Of a stretch of 64,000 bases of DNA, positions 10,065-18,478 are shown in pieces (the first letter of the stretch is position 1; the number at the start of each line of letters is the position of its first letter). The notes under the pieces were generated by a model, which saw nothing but the letters and a program-made list of their open reading frames with translations, was not told the origin of the DNA and did not search any database. Source of the DNA: Formosimonas limnophila (GTDB taxonomy: Bacteria > Pseudomonadota > Gammaproteobacteria > Burkholderiales > Burkholderiaceae). The stretch spans positions 109,240 through 173,239 of the forward strand of contig NZ_BMZG01000003.1 of the NCBI RefSeq assembly GCF_014652675.1. The letters are read 5' to 3'. The position numbers and the translations under genes were made by a program.

Positions 10065-10742
10065 ATGTCGCGAAAAGCGTTTGATGACGATGATGAGTTT
10101 GAGCAATTTGAATTTGATTCAGAGCCTTTTGAATCAAGTACAGCGTCGCCGACAGACAACAACGCTGCCGCTGGATATGAAACCGTTCGCACCTCGCGCC
10201 AATACGCCAATCAATCAATCAGCAAAACAGCCAAGTGGGTCAACCTAACGCCCGATGAGTTGCGTCAGCGCACGCGCGCTCGCGCAGTGTATTTTCTCTC
10301 GCGCCGAGAGTATTCTCGCTCAGAGTTAAGGGCACGTTTGATTGTATCGCTTAGAGATACGCCTGTCACAACAGAGATGATTGATGACGCACTGGATTTT
10401 ATGGCAAAAAATCGTTGGCAGTCAGATGAGCGATTTGTGCAACAAACCGTCAAAGTCAAAGGCGCAAAGTTTGGTCTGTCGCGTGTCAAACACGAGTTAA
10501 ACCAGCACCATTTGCCCGCAGAAATTGTCGCAGAGCAGCTCGACTCGCTTGCGCAAACAGAAGTGAGTCGCGCCAGAGAGGTCTGGCAACGAAAATTTGG
10601 CCAACCACCTGCTGATATGAAGGAGCGCGCCAAACAAGTTCGCTTCATGGCCAGCCGAGGCTTCTCGTTTGATGTCATTAAAAAGGCCATGTCAGGAATC
10701 GACGATGGACTTGACGAAGAAATGTTTTCAGGCACACAATGA
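10065..10742 (+). CDS. recX: Regulatory protein RecX
   Basis: 225-residue RecA-modulating protein. The helical-repeat RecX domain occupies the C-terminal two thirds: RARAVYFLSRREYSRSELRARL (about 67-88), DDALDFMAKNRWQSDERFVQ, and further three-helix repeats ending in FMASRGFSFDVIKKAM. The first ~65 residues are acidic and unlike the core. RecX binds RecA filaments and limits their activity. recA is not adjacent here; instead the gene lies 16 bp after zapE and upstream of DUF2889-sucCD, the latter being its usual betaproteobacterial neighbourhood. Confidence 0.9.
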   Translation: MSRKAFDDDDEFEQFEFDSEPFESSTASPTDNNAAAGYETVRTSRQYANQSISKTAKWVNLTPDELRQRTRARAVYFLSRREYSRSELRARLIVSLRDTPVTTEMIDDALDFMAKNRWQSDERFVQQTVKVKGAKFGLSRVKHELNQHHLPAEIVAEQLDSLAQTEVSRAREVWQRKFGQPPADMKERAKQVRFMASRGFSFDVIKKAMSGIDDGLDEEMFSGTQ

Positions 10743-10828
10743 GAAAATAAAATGACCGTTCGATAATCTTGTTGACAAGAATCAACGGCGGCCAACCAAA
10801 CGCATCATCTGCGACGGAAATAACACCC

Positions 10829-11434
10829 ATGACGCTCAATCTAAATACCCAAATTAACGGCTTAAGCGAACCAACGTCTCGCCAACTCATGCACCGCCGA
10901 ACGTTTACCTATGAGGTTTACGAGCGCGAAGATGGCCTATGGGACATCGACGCGCAAATGCAAGACCACAAAACTCATGACATCACGGTCGCTAATCAGC
11001 CGCGTACAGTTGGCGAAGCCCTTCACCATATGGTGCTGCGGTTGACATTGGACAACACACTCACTATCGTGGCGGTTGAGTCTAAAACCATCGCTGCGCC
11101 TTACAATGAGCTGTGTCAAGCCATCAATCCTGCATATGAAAAAATGGTTGGGCTCAACGTGCTCAAAGGTTTTCGCGCTGGTTTAAAAGAGCGTTTTGCC
11201 GATACAGCGGGTTGCACCCACATTACTGAGCTTGCCAACACAGTACCGACGGTTGCTATTCAAGGTATTGGTGTAGAGCTGGCGGTACGGGCACGAAAAA
11301 GTGTCGAGGCTTCGGGCGAAGAGTTTGGCATTAAGCCTTTTCAATTAGACAAATGTCATGCATTGGCCACTGATGCCCAAGCTGTAGCGCTCTACTATCC
11401 AAAGTGGTATACGGGGGATTTGCCAAACAAATAA
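10829..11434 (+). CDS. DUF2889 domain-containing protein
   Basis: 201-residue cytoplasmic protein of the DUF2889 family, function unknown. Family features are RRTFTYEVYEREDGLWDIDAQMQDHK near residues 18-43 and KMVGLNVLKGFRAGLKERFADTAGCTHITELA (about 105-136). The C-terminal part beyond the domain is FGIKPFQLDKCHAL. I started at the ATG at 10829 rather than an upstream in-frame TTG. It occupies the conserved slot between recX and sucC in beta-proteobacteria, but no role in succinyl-CoA metabolism has been shown to my knowledge. Confidence 0.85.
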   Translation: MTLNLNTQINGLSEPTSRQLMHRRTFTYEVYEREDGLWDIDAQMQDHKTHDITVANQPRTVGEALHHMVLRLTLDNTLTIVAVESKTIAAPYNELCQAINPAYEKMVGLNVLKGFRAGLKERFADTAGCTHITELANTVPTVAIQGIGVELAVRARKSVEASGEEFGIKPFQLDKCHALATDAQAVALYYPKWYTGDLPNK

Positions 11435-11706
11435 AGCACTATTCACCACAAAGCTTTCCTGGCTTGGTGAGTTTGAGTGTCATTTAGGCGTTGTACTTGT
11501 TTTGGTTTTGCTTGAGCTGGAGGTCATTCAGACTTTTGTCAGCAATGCTGTGGTTTAATGGTAAATCACTCTTTTTGTACCGCATCGCACAAAACTTGAT
11601 AAAAACCATATCAATTATGTACGCATGTTGTAAAATGTTGCGTCTTGAGCGATACGTGGATGTTTTGTCGTGTCTTTAAATCTAACTTTTCACAAAGGTG
11701 TTTTCC
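11435..11706 (+). promoter_or_regulatory. Upstream region of sucC
   Basis: 272 bp with no convincing gene. It probably holds the sucCD promoter; the part from 11590 onward is AT-rich, but I could not choose a -35/-10 pair with confidence. AAAGGTG at 11695-11701 is the likely sucC ribosome site. Confidence 0.45.
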
Positions 11707-13560
11707 ATGAAAATTCATGAGTACCAAGGTAAAGAAATCTTGAAAAAATATGGCGTGCCAGTACCACGCGCGATTCCTGCTTTTTCAGTTGATGAATCAA
11801 TCAAAGCAGCGGAAGCCTTGGGTGGCTCAGTTTGGGTGGTTAAGGCACAAATTCATGCGGGCGGTCGTGGTAAAGGTGGTGGCGTGAAAGTCGCCAAATC
11901 AATGGACGAGTTGAAAAAATATGCCACCGAAATCCTCGGTATGCAGCTCATAACGCACCAAACAGGCTCAGCGGGTCAAAAAGTTCGCCGTTTGCTCATC
12001 GAAGAGGGCGCGGACATCCAAAAAGAATACTACCTCGGTATGGTTGTTGACCGTGGTACACAAAAAATTTGCATCATGGCCTCATCTGAAGGTGGGATGG
12101 ACATTGAGCATGTGGCAGAACATACGCCAGAGTTGATTCACAAAGCATTTGTCGCACCTGCTGAAGGTTTGTCTGACGTTGTTGCCGATGATTTGTCACG
12201 CAAAATGGGTATTCCTGAAGCATCTGTGGAAGGTGCGCGTGTGGCGTTGCAGGGCTTGTTTAAAGCCTTTATCGAAACCGATGCGGATTTGGCTGAAATC
12301 AACCCGCTCATTACCACTGGTGATGGCCGCGTGGTCGCGTTGGATGCAAAAATGAATTTTGATTCAAATGCGTTGTTCCGTCACCCAGAAATCGTCGAAA
12401 TGCGCGATTTGGATGAAGAAGATCCAGCAGAAATCGAAGCGTCAAAATTTGACCTCGCTTACATTTCGTTAGACGGCAACATCGGTTGTTTGGTCAATGG
12501 CGCGGGTTTGGCGATGGCCACCATGGACACAATTAAATTGTACGGCGGCGAGCCAGCCAACTTCCTCGATGTGGGCGGTGGTGCGACGGCTGAGAAGGTT
12601 ACCGAAGCATTCAAAATTATGCTTAAAAATCCAGATCTCAAAGCGATTTTGGTCAATATTTTTGGTGGCATCATGCGCTGTGACGTGATTGCAGAAGGTG
12701 TGATTGCCGCTGCGAAACAAGTTCAATTGCAAGTTCCACTCGTTGTCCGTATGAAGGGCACGAATGAAGACTTAGGCAAAAAAATGCTTGCTGAGTCAGG
12801 TTTGCCTATTATCTCTGCTGATTCAATGGCAGAAGCCGCTGAAAAAGTGGTGACAGCAACAGGCGGTACAGTGCCTGATCACCTGAAAGCAGACGCTTCA
12901 AGTGCGCGTTTGGCTGAACAAGCAGACGGTTTTAATGCTGTTGCCATCGGTGTCGGCGCGGCGGCTGTCGCTGCGGTAGAAGGTTTGTCTAACGTGACGC
13001 AAGCCGTGACAGACAAGTCATCGACCATGCTGGGCTTGACTGCGGGCATCGCTGCTGATGGTGTGAGTGCAGTGGTGTCTGGTGTCAGCGCAGGGGTTAA
13101 TGCGGTTGGCGAGGTAGCGGCCGATGCTGCTGGTGCGGTCATTGATGTTGTCGTCGATGCTGCCGATGTTGTCGGTGATGTGGGAGCAAAAGCTTATGAT
13201 GCAGTAGTCACTGGCGCAGAAAAAATTGTTGATGGTACTGCCGCGAGTTCGGCCTATGACACAGTCGTTGATGGCGCAGAAAAAGTCATTGGTGGTGTTG
13301 GTGACGTGGTTTCAGGTGCTGCCAGTACAGTTGCTGATGTGGCTGGTGCTGTGGTCGAAACGGCTTCTGAAACGTTGGACAATATCGGTGATGGTGTTGC
13401 AGCGGCAGGCAAAGGAGCTGTTGCTGTGGGTGCTTCGGCGGTTGGCTTGGCTGGTGCAACGGCTGAGAAAGCAGCTGGCGGCGTGGCTGGATTCCTCAAG
13501 CGTTTTTGGTGGTTGATTTTGCTGGTATTGGCTTTTGCCGTTTACCTCGCAGCCAAATGA
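11707..13560 (+). CDS. sucC: Succinyl-CoA ligase beta subunit with an unusual C-terminal membrane-anchor tail
   Basis: Residues 1 to about 386 are a complete Suc[12 protein letters not shown] start, ATP-grasp segment [33 protein letters not shown]-like [11 protein letters not shown], and [15 protein letters not shown]. It makes succinate plus ATP/GTP from succinyl-CoA together with SucD. Normal SucC ends near residue 388; here the frame continues to residue 617. The extra ~230 residues are Ala/Val/Gly/Asp-rich, look like amphipathic helix repeats, contain a 20-residue tandem repeat (496-515, 516-535: [15 protein letters not shown] and [15 protein letters not shown]) and end in a hydrophobic segment (about 599-616, [17 protein letters not shown]) after LKR. 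This predicts tail-anchoring to the inner membrane (inference). sucD follows 36 bp downstream. Family assignment of the core is certain; the tail's function is unknown. Confidence 0.95.
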   Translation: MKIHEYQGKEILKKYGVPVPRAIPAFSVDESIKAAEALGGSVWVVKAQIHAGGRGKGGGVKVAKSMDELKKYATEILGMQLITHQTGSAGQKVRRLLIEEGADIQKEYYLGMVVDRGTQKICIMASSEGGMDIEHVAEHTPELIHKAFVAPAEGLSDVVADDLSRKMGIPEASVEGARVALQGLFKAFIETDADLAEINPLITTGDGRVVALDAKMNFDSNALFRHPEIVEMRDLDEEDPAEIEASKFDLAYISLDGNIGCLVNGAGLAMATMDTIKLYGGEPANFLDVGGGATAEKVTEAFKIMLKNPDLKAILVNIFGGIMRCDVIAEGVIAAAKQVQLQVPLVVRMKGTNEDLGKKMLAESGLPIISADSMAEAAEKVVTATGGTVPDHLKADASSARLAEQADGFNAVAIGVGAAAVAAVEGLSNVTQAVTDKSSTMLGLTAGIAADGVSAVVSGVSAGVNAVGEVAADAAGAVIDVVVDAADVVGDVGAKAYDAVVTGAEKIVDGTAASSAYDTVVDGAEKVIGGVGDVVSGAASTVADVAGAVVETASETLDNIGDGVAAAGKGAVAVGASAVGLAGATAEKAAGGVAGFLKRFWWLILLVLAFAVYLAAK

Positions 13561-13596
13561 CTACACACGAATGAACGAACATAAGGATAGATTATC

Positions 13597-14481
13597 ATGA
13601 GTATTTTGATTAACAAAGACACACGCGTCATCACCCAAGGCATCACAGGCAAAACAGGTCAATTTCACACACGTATGTGCCGTGAATATGCGAATGGTAA
13701 AAACGCTTTCGTTGCGGGTGTAAACCCCAAAAAAGCGGGTGAGGATTTTGAAGGCGTGCCAATCTACGGCACGGTATCCGAAGCTGCCGCTCAAACAGGT
13801 GCAACTGCTTCTGTTATCTACGTTCCGCCAGCAGGCGCAGCTGCCGCGATTTGGGAGGCTGTAGAAGCCAACCTTGATTTGGTTATTTGCATCACAGAAG
13901 GCATTCCTGTGCGCGATATGATGGAAGTGCGTGAGCGCATGCGTCGTGAAAATCGCAAAACATTATTGCTCGGACCGAATTGCCCTGGTGTGATTACACC
14001 TGATGAGTTGAAAATCGGCATCATGCCTGGTCATATTCACCGCAAAGGTCGTATTGGCGTGGTTTCACGCTCAGGTACGCTGACTTACGAAGCCGTGGCT
14101 CAATTGACTGAGCTCGGTTTGGGTCAATCATCAGCTGTTGGTATCGGTGGTGATCCTGTCAACGGTTTGAAACACATCGACATCATGCGCATGTTCAACG
14201 ATGACCCAGACACCGATGCGGTTGTCATGATTGGTGAAATCGGCGGCGGTGACGAAGAAGCCGCTGCGCTGTGGATTAAAGACAACATGAAAAAACCAGT
14301 GGTCGGCTTTATCGCGGGTGTGACTGCACCAGAAGGTAAGCGCATGGGGCACGCGGGTGCTATCGTTTCTGGTGGTAAAGGCACAGCGCAGGAAAAACTC
14401 GACATCATGGCCGCATGTGGCATCACGGTCACGAAAAACCCTTCTGAAATGGGTCGTTTGCTCAAAGCAGCGATTTCTTAA
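13597..14481 (+). CDS. sucD: Succinyl-CoA ligase alpha subunit
   Basis: 294-residue SucD, partner of the upstream SucC in the TCA cycle. N-terminal CoA-binding Rossmann domain: [17 protein letters not shown] (about 9-25) and [13 protein letters not shown]. The phosphorylated histidine is H252 in [17 protein letters not shown]. The segment [10 protein letters not shown] is also conserved. Unlike SucC in this window, it has the standard length and no extension. A ribosome site AAGGATAG precedes the ATG. A hairpin follows its stop. Confidence 0.98.
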   Translation: MSILINKDTRVITQGITGKTGQFHTRMCREYANGKNAFVAGVNPKKAGEDFEGVPIYGTVSEAAAQTGATASVIYVPPAGAAAAIWEAVEANLDLVICITEGIPVRDMMEVRERMRRENRKTLLLGPNCPGVITPDELKIGIMPGHIHRKGRIGVVSRSGTLTYEAVAQLTELGLGQSSAVGIGGDPVNGLKHIDIMRMFNDDPDTDAVVMIGEIGGGDEEAAALWIKDNMKKPVVGFIAGVTAPEGKRMGHAGAIVSGGKGTAQEKLDIMAACGITVTKNPSEMGRLLKAAIS

Positions 14482-14499
14482 TCTAAAGGTTAACAGCTG

Positions 14500-14530
14500 A
14501 CAAAAGGGCGCATCAAGCGCTCTTTTGTTT
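14500..14530 (+). terminator. Terminator or attenuator after sucD
   Basis: ACAAAAGGGCGC / GCGCTCTTTTGT (14500-14511, 14516-14527), 12-bp stem with one G-U pair, 4-base loop, then TTT. It would end or reduce transcription before the DUF475 gene. Confidence 0.65.
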
Positions 14531-14565
14531 AAGTTTGGCTGCTTTGGTGAACAAAGGGAACTAAA

Positions 14566-15636
14566 ATGAATATCAAAAATGCAGCACAAGTGATGCTCAA
14601 AGAGTTTTGGGGCGCGTGGTTAATTACGGTGGTTGCCCTTGCAGTGGCTTACTATGTTGGTGGTTGGGCGGGTTTGTTTGCCGCCCTGATTTTGTCGTTG
14701 TTTGAAATTTCGATTTCATTTGACAATGCCGTGGTCAATGCCATCGTCCTTAAAAAGCAAAGTGCGGCGTTTCGCACAGCATTTTTAACCATCGGGTTTT
14801 TGATTGGTGTCATCGGTATGCGTTTGTTACTGCCGCTGCTGATTGTATCGCTAACTACAGGCATGGGTTTTGGCGAAGTTTACAACATGGCGGTTAATGA
14901 ACCAGCAAAATACAGCGAGCAACTTCACCATCACCACGCCGAGGTCATGCTCTTTGGTGGTGGGTTTCTCATGATGGTTGCGCTCACTTGGTTGTTTGAC
15001 CATGAGCGCGATGTGCACTGGCTCGGTGGTTTTGAGCGTCGTTTGGGTCAGTTGGGACGTTTGTCGATGGTGGCCGCAGGCGTATCATTGTTGCTCGCAC
15101 TCATTGTCGTATTTAACTTGCCTGCAGAAAAACAATACGCCGCGCTTCTCGCAGGTGTGCTCGGCGTCACTGTCTATATCTTCGTTGGTGGCTTGGGTGA
15201 TGTATTGGGTAGTGAAGAAGTCTCTGAGGCTGGTGAAATGGTCAAAAAGGGCTTGGCTGCTTCAATCAGCACATTTTTGTTCCTTGAGGTACGTGATGCA
15301 TCGTTTAGTTTTGATGGTGTGATTGGTGCATTCGCCATCAGCAGCAACATCTTCATCATCATGCTCGGCTTGGGTGTGGGCGCACAGTGGGTACGTTCAA
15401 TGACGGTTTTCTTTGTCAAGCGTGACACCCTCAGCGAATATATTTTTCTCGAGCACGGTGCACACTGGGCGATTCTCGCGCTCGCGGTACTTATGTACAC
15501 CAGTGCGCTTTATGAGATTCCTGAGGTCATCACAGGCTTGATAGGGCTGGTCTTGATTGGATGGTCACTCTTGTCATCTGTTCGTGCCCGTAATCGGCTC
15601 ATGGCTGACAAAAAACGTGATGAGCAACTAAAATAA
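14566..15636 (+). CDS. DUF475 / TerC-like integral membrane protein
   Basis: 356-residue polytopic inner-membrane protein with about nine hydrophobic segments. FEISISFDNAVVNAIVLKK near residues 47-65 is the TerC/DUF475 signature with acidic residues in a membrane helix, and the second half mirrors it with LEVRDASFSFDGVIGAFAISSNIFIIMLGLGVGA (about 243-276). TerC-like proteins are linked to metal ion (manganese) export or tellurite resistance; the substrate here is unknown. A gene of this type commonly follows sucCD in beta-proteobacteria. Confidence 0.88.
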   Translation: MNIKNAAQVMLKEFWGAWLITVVALAVAYYVGGWAGLFAALILSLFEISISFDNAVVNAIVLKKQSAAFRTAFLTIGFLIGVIGMRLLLPLLIVSLTTGMGFGEVYNMAVNEPAKYSEQLHHHHAEVMLFGGGFLMMVALTWLFDHERDVHWLGGFERRLGQLGRLSMVAAGVSLLLALIVVFNLPAEKQYAALLAGVLGVTVYIFVGGLGDVLGSEEVSEAGEMVKKGLAASISTFLFLEVRDASFSFDGVIGAFAISSNIFIIMLGLGVGAQWVRSMTVFFVKRDTLSEYIFLEHGAHWAILALAVLMYTSALYEIPEVITGLIGLVLIGWSLLSSVRARNRLMADKKRDEQLK

Positions 15637-15659
15637 AGCACAAAAAATTGTAAAGGGGC

Positions 15660-15688
15660 TTGCCATTTTTCTCAAACCCCTCTATAAT
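15660..15688 (+). promoter_or_regulatory. Sigma-70 promoter of the tRNA cluster
   Basis: TTGCCA (15660-15665) and a perfect TATAAT (15683-15688) with a 17-bp spacer, ending 10 bp before tRNA-Pro. This is a near-consensus promoter and fits strong stable-RNA expression. Confidence 0.9.
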
Positions 15689-15698
15689 CGCCTTTCTT

Positions 15699-15775
15699 CG
15701 GAGTGTAGCGCAGCCCGGTAGCGCACCTGGTTTGGGACCAGGGGGTCCAAGGTTCGAATCCTTGTACTCCGACCA
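15699..15775 (+). tRNA. tRNA-Pro(TGG)
   Basis: 77-nt cloverleaf: acceptor CGGAGTG pairs with the 3' TACTCCG before A73 and encoded CCA; D-arm GCGCAGCCCGGTAGCGC, anticodon stem CCTGG / CCAGG with loop TTTGGGA (anticodon TGG), T-loop GGTTCGAATC. First of three tandem tRNAs. Confidence 0.96.
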
Positions 15776-15797
15776 TATTTTTATGCCTTTCAGCAAT

Positions 15798-15874
15798 CTG
15801 CCCGTAGCTCAGTTGGATAGAGCAACAGCCTTCTAAGCTGTGGGTCACAGGTTCGATTCCTGTCGGGCAGGCCA
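15798..15874 (+). tRNA. tRNA-Arg(TCT)
   Basis: 77-nt tRNA: acceptor CTGCCCG pairs with CGGGCAG, then G73 and CCA; anticodon stem ACAGC / GCTGT with loop CTTCTAA (anticodon TCT, reads AGA/AGG); T-arm ACAGGTTCGATTCCTGT. It lies 22 bp after tRNA-Pro and is probably on the same transcript. Confidence 0.95.
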
Positions 15875-15896
15875 TCATGGCCACACTATTTCACTG

Positions 15897-15972
15897 GTGG
15901 CTGTAGCTCAGTTGGTAGAGTCCAGGATTGTGATTCCTGTTGTCGCGGGTTCGAGCCCCGTCAGCCACCCCA
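15897..15972 (+). tRNA. tRNA-His(GTG)
   Basis: 76-nt tRNA: acceptor GTGGCTG pairs with CAGCCAC, discriminator C73 with an encoded G at -1 (15896), typical of tRNA-His; anticodon stem CAGGA / TCCTG with loop TTGTGAT (anticodon GTG); encoded CCA. Third member of the cluster. Confidence 0.96.
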
Positions 15973-16007
15973 CTTAAACTACCAGTAGTACCTATGGTTA
16001 GCAAGCG

Positions 16008-16042
16008 AAGCCGCTTAAACATTTAGTTTAGCGGCTTTTTTG
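16008..16042 (+). terminator. Intrinsic terminator of the tRNA operon
   Basis: Stem AAGCCGCT(T)AAAC / GTTTAGCGGCTT (about 16009-16037, one bulged T) followed by a TTTTTT run. It lies 36 bp after tRNA-His. Confidence 0.85.
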
Positions 16043-16081
16043 TCGTCTATGGGTAACGCGGGGCAACGTCGGTATCAATTA

Positions 16082-16138
16082 AAAAAGCGGGTACATTTGC
16101 GGGTATATTGCTAGGCTGAAAAAATGTATCCGCTTTTT
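16082..16138. repeat. Inverted and tandem repeat downstream of tRNA-His (possible attachment-site relic)
   Basis: Two 17-bp arms, 16082-16098 and 16122-16138, are inverted copies with one mismatch (AAAAAGCGGGTACATTT versus AAATGTATCCGCTTTTT). Inside, GCGGGTACATTT is followed directly by GCGGGTATATTG, a tandem 12-mer with two changes. The stem plus T-run could act as a terminator for rng on the minus strand or for the tRNA operon. GCGGGTA-type repeats near a tRNA end also resemble integrase arm sites; that reading is inference, and no integrase is nearby. Confidence 0.5.
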
Positions 16139-16183
16139 GTACACAATGGCTGCCTTTTTTGATGGCGCGCTTCGTTTGGACTC

Positions 16184-17656
16184 TTACATGAGAATCACAT
16201 CGTACTGCTCTTGAGAAAACATGCCTTGCGCTTGCAGTGAGATGGTTTTACCAATTTGGTTGGATAAAGCGGCAAGGTGAGGAGCGATTTCATCGAGCAG
16301 CATATCAATCACATCAGGGTGCGCAACGACGCGAAACGCTGTGGCGGAGAACTGACAAGCTTCGCGGCGAATCTCGCGCAAAATTTCGTAACAGGTGGTG
16401 CGCGTGGTCTTGACGATGCCTCGGCCTTCGCATGTCGGGCATGGCTCGCACAATAATTGAGCGAGAGACTCGCGGGTACGCTTTCGGGTGATTTCGATGA
16501 GTCCAAGTGGTGAGAATGGGTGAACCGCGACACGGGTTCGGTCATGTGAAAACTCAGTTTGCAGCACATTCATGACATGTTCGGCATGTGCTGGATCATG
16601 CATATCGATGAAGTCGAGGATGATGATGCCACCCAAATTGCGCAGGCGAAGCTGATGCACGATTTCACGCGCTGCCTCGAGATTGGTTTTCAAGATGGTG
16701 TCAGCGAAGTTGCGCCCAGAGACGTACGAACCTGTGTTAACGTCAATGGTCGTCATGGCTTCGGTTGGCTCGATGATGAGATAGCCACCTGATTTTAAAT
16801 CGACGCGATGACCGAGTGCGGTGTTGATATCGTCTTCTACTTTGTACGCATCAAACAATGGTCGCTCAATCGGTGCGAGTTTGATTTTGTCGTGTACCGA
16901 TGGCGTGTAGGTGAGTGCGAATGATTGCAAGTCGGCAAGGTTTTGCGCGTCATCTGTGATGATGCTGGCCGTATCTGTGGTGACCATATCACGCAACACG
17001 CGTTGGGCAAGCGTTAAATCGCGATGAACCAGCTGTGGTGCAGGGAATCGCTTCGTACTATCAGAGATGCTTTGCCATGTTCGCGTGAGGTAGTCGATGT
17101 CATTTTGCCACTCGTGCATGGGCAAACCACATGCTGCGGTGCGGATGATGTAACCACCGTTGGGCTTCTCGCCGAGTAGCTCTGTCAGTTGCTGTTTGAG
17201 TTGGTTACGCTCCGCTTCATCTTCTACTTTTTGGGTGACACCGATGCCTGATTCTTTGGGCAAGTACACCAGCAATCTACCAGCAATGCTGATTTTCGTT
17301 GATAGCCGCGCTCCTTTGGTGCCAATCGGGTCTTTGATGACTTGCACGAGGACGGTTTGTCCATCAAATAAAATGGTTTCAATCGGCGGCAAGCTGCTCG
17401 TGTTTTGTGACGCTGATGGGCTGTGCGCAGCGATGACCATGTCGGCCACGTGTAAAAATGCCGTGCGCTCTAAACCGATTTCGATGAACGCAGACTGCAT
17501 CCCTGGTAAAACGCGCACGACTTTGCCCAGATAAATATTGCCGACAATGCCTAAGTTCGCGCTGCGTTCGATGTAGATTTCTTGAACACGTGAGTCCTCA
17601 AGGATGGCGACGCGGGTTTCAAAAGCGGAGTGGTTGATGAGAATGTCTTGTTTCAT
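16184..17656 (-). CDS. rng: Ribonuclease G
   Basis: 490-residue endoribonuclease of the RNase E/G family, cytoplasmic, for 16S rRNA 5' maturation and mRNA decay. The N-terminal S1 domain begins after VQEIYIERSANLGIVGNIYLGKVVRVLPGMQSAFIEIG. The catalytic DNase-I-like part has MTTIDVNTGSYV (about 303-314) and GGIIILDFIDM (about 344-354), the two magnesium-binding Asp sites. The zinc-link cysteines are in CEPCPTCEGRG (about 402-412). There is no RNase E-type C-terminal scaffold, which separates Rng from Rne. It lies downstream of maf on the same strand, as in the beta-proteobacterial rlmH-maf-rng order. Confidence 0.95.
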   Translation of the reverse strand: MKQDILINHSAFETRVAILEDSRVQEIYIERSANLGIVGNIYLGKVVRVLPGMQSAFIEIGLERTAFLHVADMVIAAHSPSASQNTSSLPPIETILFDGQTVLVQVIKDPIGTKGARLSTKISIAGRLLVYLPKESGIGVTQKVEDEAERNQLKQQLTELLGEKPNGGYIIRTAACGLPMHEWQNDIDYLTRTWQSISDSTKRFPAPQLVHRDLTLAQRVLRDMVTTDTASIITDDAQNLADLQSFALTYTPSVHDKIKLAPIERPLFDAYKVEDDINTALGHRVDLKSGGYLIIEPTEAMTTIDVNTGSYVSGRNFADTILKTNLEAAREIVHQLRLRNLGGIIILDFIDMHDPAHAEHVMNVLQTEFSHDRTRVAVHPFSPLGLIEITRKRTRESLAQLLCEPCPTCEGRGIVKTTRTTCYEILREIRREACQFSATAFRVVAHPDVIDMLLDEIAPHLAALSNQIGKTISLQAQGMFSQEQYDVILM

Positions 17657-17732
17657 GATGGCCGTTTATTTTGAGCGATGAGTCTATATAGTTATGAATC
17701 GCCATGTGAGGCATTTTAATGAGTTTAGCGAT

Positions 17733-18347
17733 TTAAGGGGTGGGTGCGTGCAGGTTTTGCAAAATATCCGCCACTTCGAACAGTGGCAAACCCATCACCG
17801 CAGAAAAACTACCTGACAGATGGCTGATAAAGCAAGCCGATAAACCCTGAATCGCATAAGCACCTGCCTTGCCAAACGGCTCGCCACTCGCGATGTACAC
17901 ATCAATATCTTCAGTCGTGAGCAGACGGAACGTCACATCACTGGTGACCACACGCTCGATGAGCTGACCATCGTGCACGACGGCAATCGCTGTGTGGGTT
18001 TGATGGGTTTTGCCCGACAGTTGGTTGAGCATGGTGTGCACGTCGGTGGCATTGGCTGGTTTGCCAAAAATCCTGTCATTCAGCGCCACTGTGGTGTCTG
18101 CACATAAAATCGGTCTAGTCGGTAGCTGGTGCGCGCTGATTTGTGCGAACGAGGCAAATGCCTTTGCACGGCAGACGCGGCGCACATAGTCGAGTGCAGG
18201 CTCATTCGGTAGCTCTGCCTCAAGCAACTCCGCCGCCTCAGAATCATCTGGACGAATGATCTCGAATGGCACGCCAATTTGCTCTAATAACTGCGCACGG
18301 CGTGGACTGGTGGAGGCGAGGTAAATGGCAGGGAATGAAGAGGGCAT
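17733..18347 (-). CDS. maf: Maf family nucleotide pyrophosphatase
   Basis: 204-residue Maf/YhdE-type house-cleaning pyrophosphatase acting on non-canonical or methylated (d)NTPs. N-terminal IYLASTSPRRAQLLEQIG holds the SxSPRR motif; ILCADTTVALNDRIFGKP contains the catalytic Asp; GKTHQTHTAIAVV and GEPFGKAGAYAIQGLSACFISHLSGSFSAVMGLPLFEV are the other conserved blocks. I chose the ATG at 18347; an upstream TTG would add three residues. It was formerly the second gene after rlmH, but a 3.8-kb element now separates the two, so it may depend on a promoter within or near the element. Confidence 0.93.
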   Translation of the reverse strand: MPSSFPAIYLASTSPRRAQLLEQIGVPFEIIRPDDSEAAELLEAELPNEPALDYVRRVCRAKAFASFAQISAHQLPTRPILCADTTVALNDRIFGKPANATDVHTMLNQLSGKTHQTHTAIAVVHDGQLIERVVTSDVTFRLLTTEDIDVYIASGEPFGKAGAYAIQGLSACFISHLSGSFSAVMGLPLFEVADILQNLHAPTP

Positions 18348-18363
18348 GATGGTCAAATAAACG

Positions 18364-18371
18364 GCATTTAG
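18364..18371. repeat. Target site duplication, left copy (GCATTTAG)
   Basis: GCATTTAG directly abuts the left inverted repeat of the IS1-family element and recurs at 22164-22171 next to the right one. The 8-bp length fits IS1-family insertion (8-9 bp). Confidence 0.92.
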
Positions 18372-18393
18372 GGTAGTGTCTCAGTTTGAAATT
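18372..18393 (+). repeat. Left terminal inverted repeat of the IS1-family element
   Basis: 22 bp beginning GGTAGTGTCTCAGTTTGAAA, identical to the reverse complement of 22142-22163. The sequences diverge immediately inside this length. Confidence 0.95.
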
Positions 18394-18422
18394 TAGCGGT
18401 ATTTTAACCCGATACTGTTTGT

Positions 18423-18478
18423 GATAGACTTAGCGAATGAAAAAGAAACTTGATCTAAACCAACTCGCTAAGTCTATC
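18423..18478 (+). promoter_or_regulatory. 14-bp inverted repeat enclosing the start of the 66-aa gene
   Basis: GATAGACTTAGCGA (18423-18436) ends at the base before the ATG, and its exact inverted copy TCGCTAAGTCTATC (18465-18478) lies in codons 10-14. In mRNA this would form a 14-bp stem occupying the place of the ribosome site, with the start codon in a 28-nt loop; as DNA it could be an operator. No ordinary Shine-Dalgarno sequence is visible. Confidence 0.7.

Noticed and set aside
11491-11679. 62-codon open frame upstream of sucC
   Set aside because: Composition is AT-rich non-coding style, no ribosome site; more likely the sucC leader.
13254-13499. Antisense open frame within the SucC tail (Ala/Pro/Thr-rich)
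   Set aside because: A by-product of the repetitive GCN-rich tail; the sense frame is continuous with sucC.
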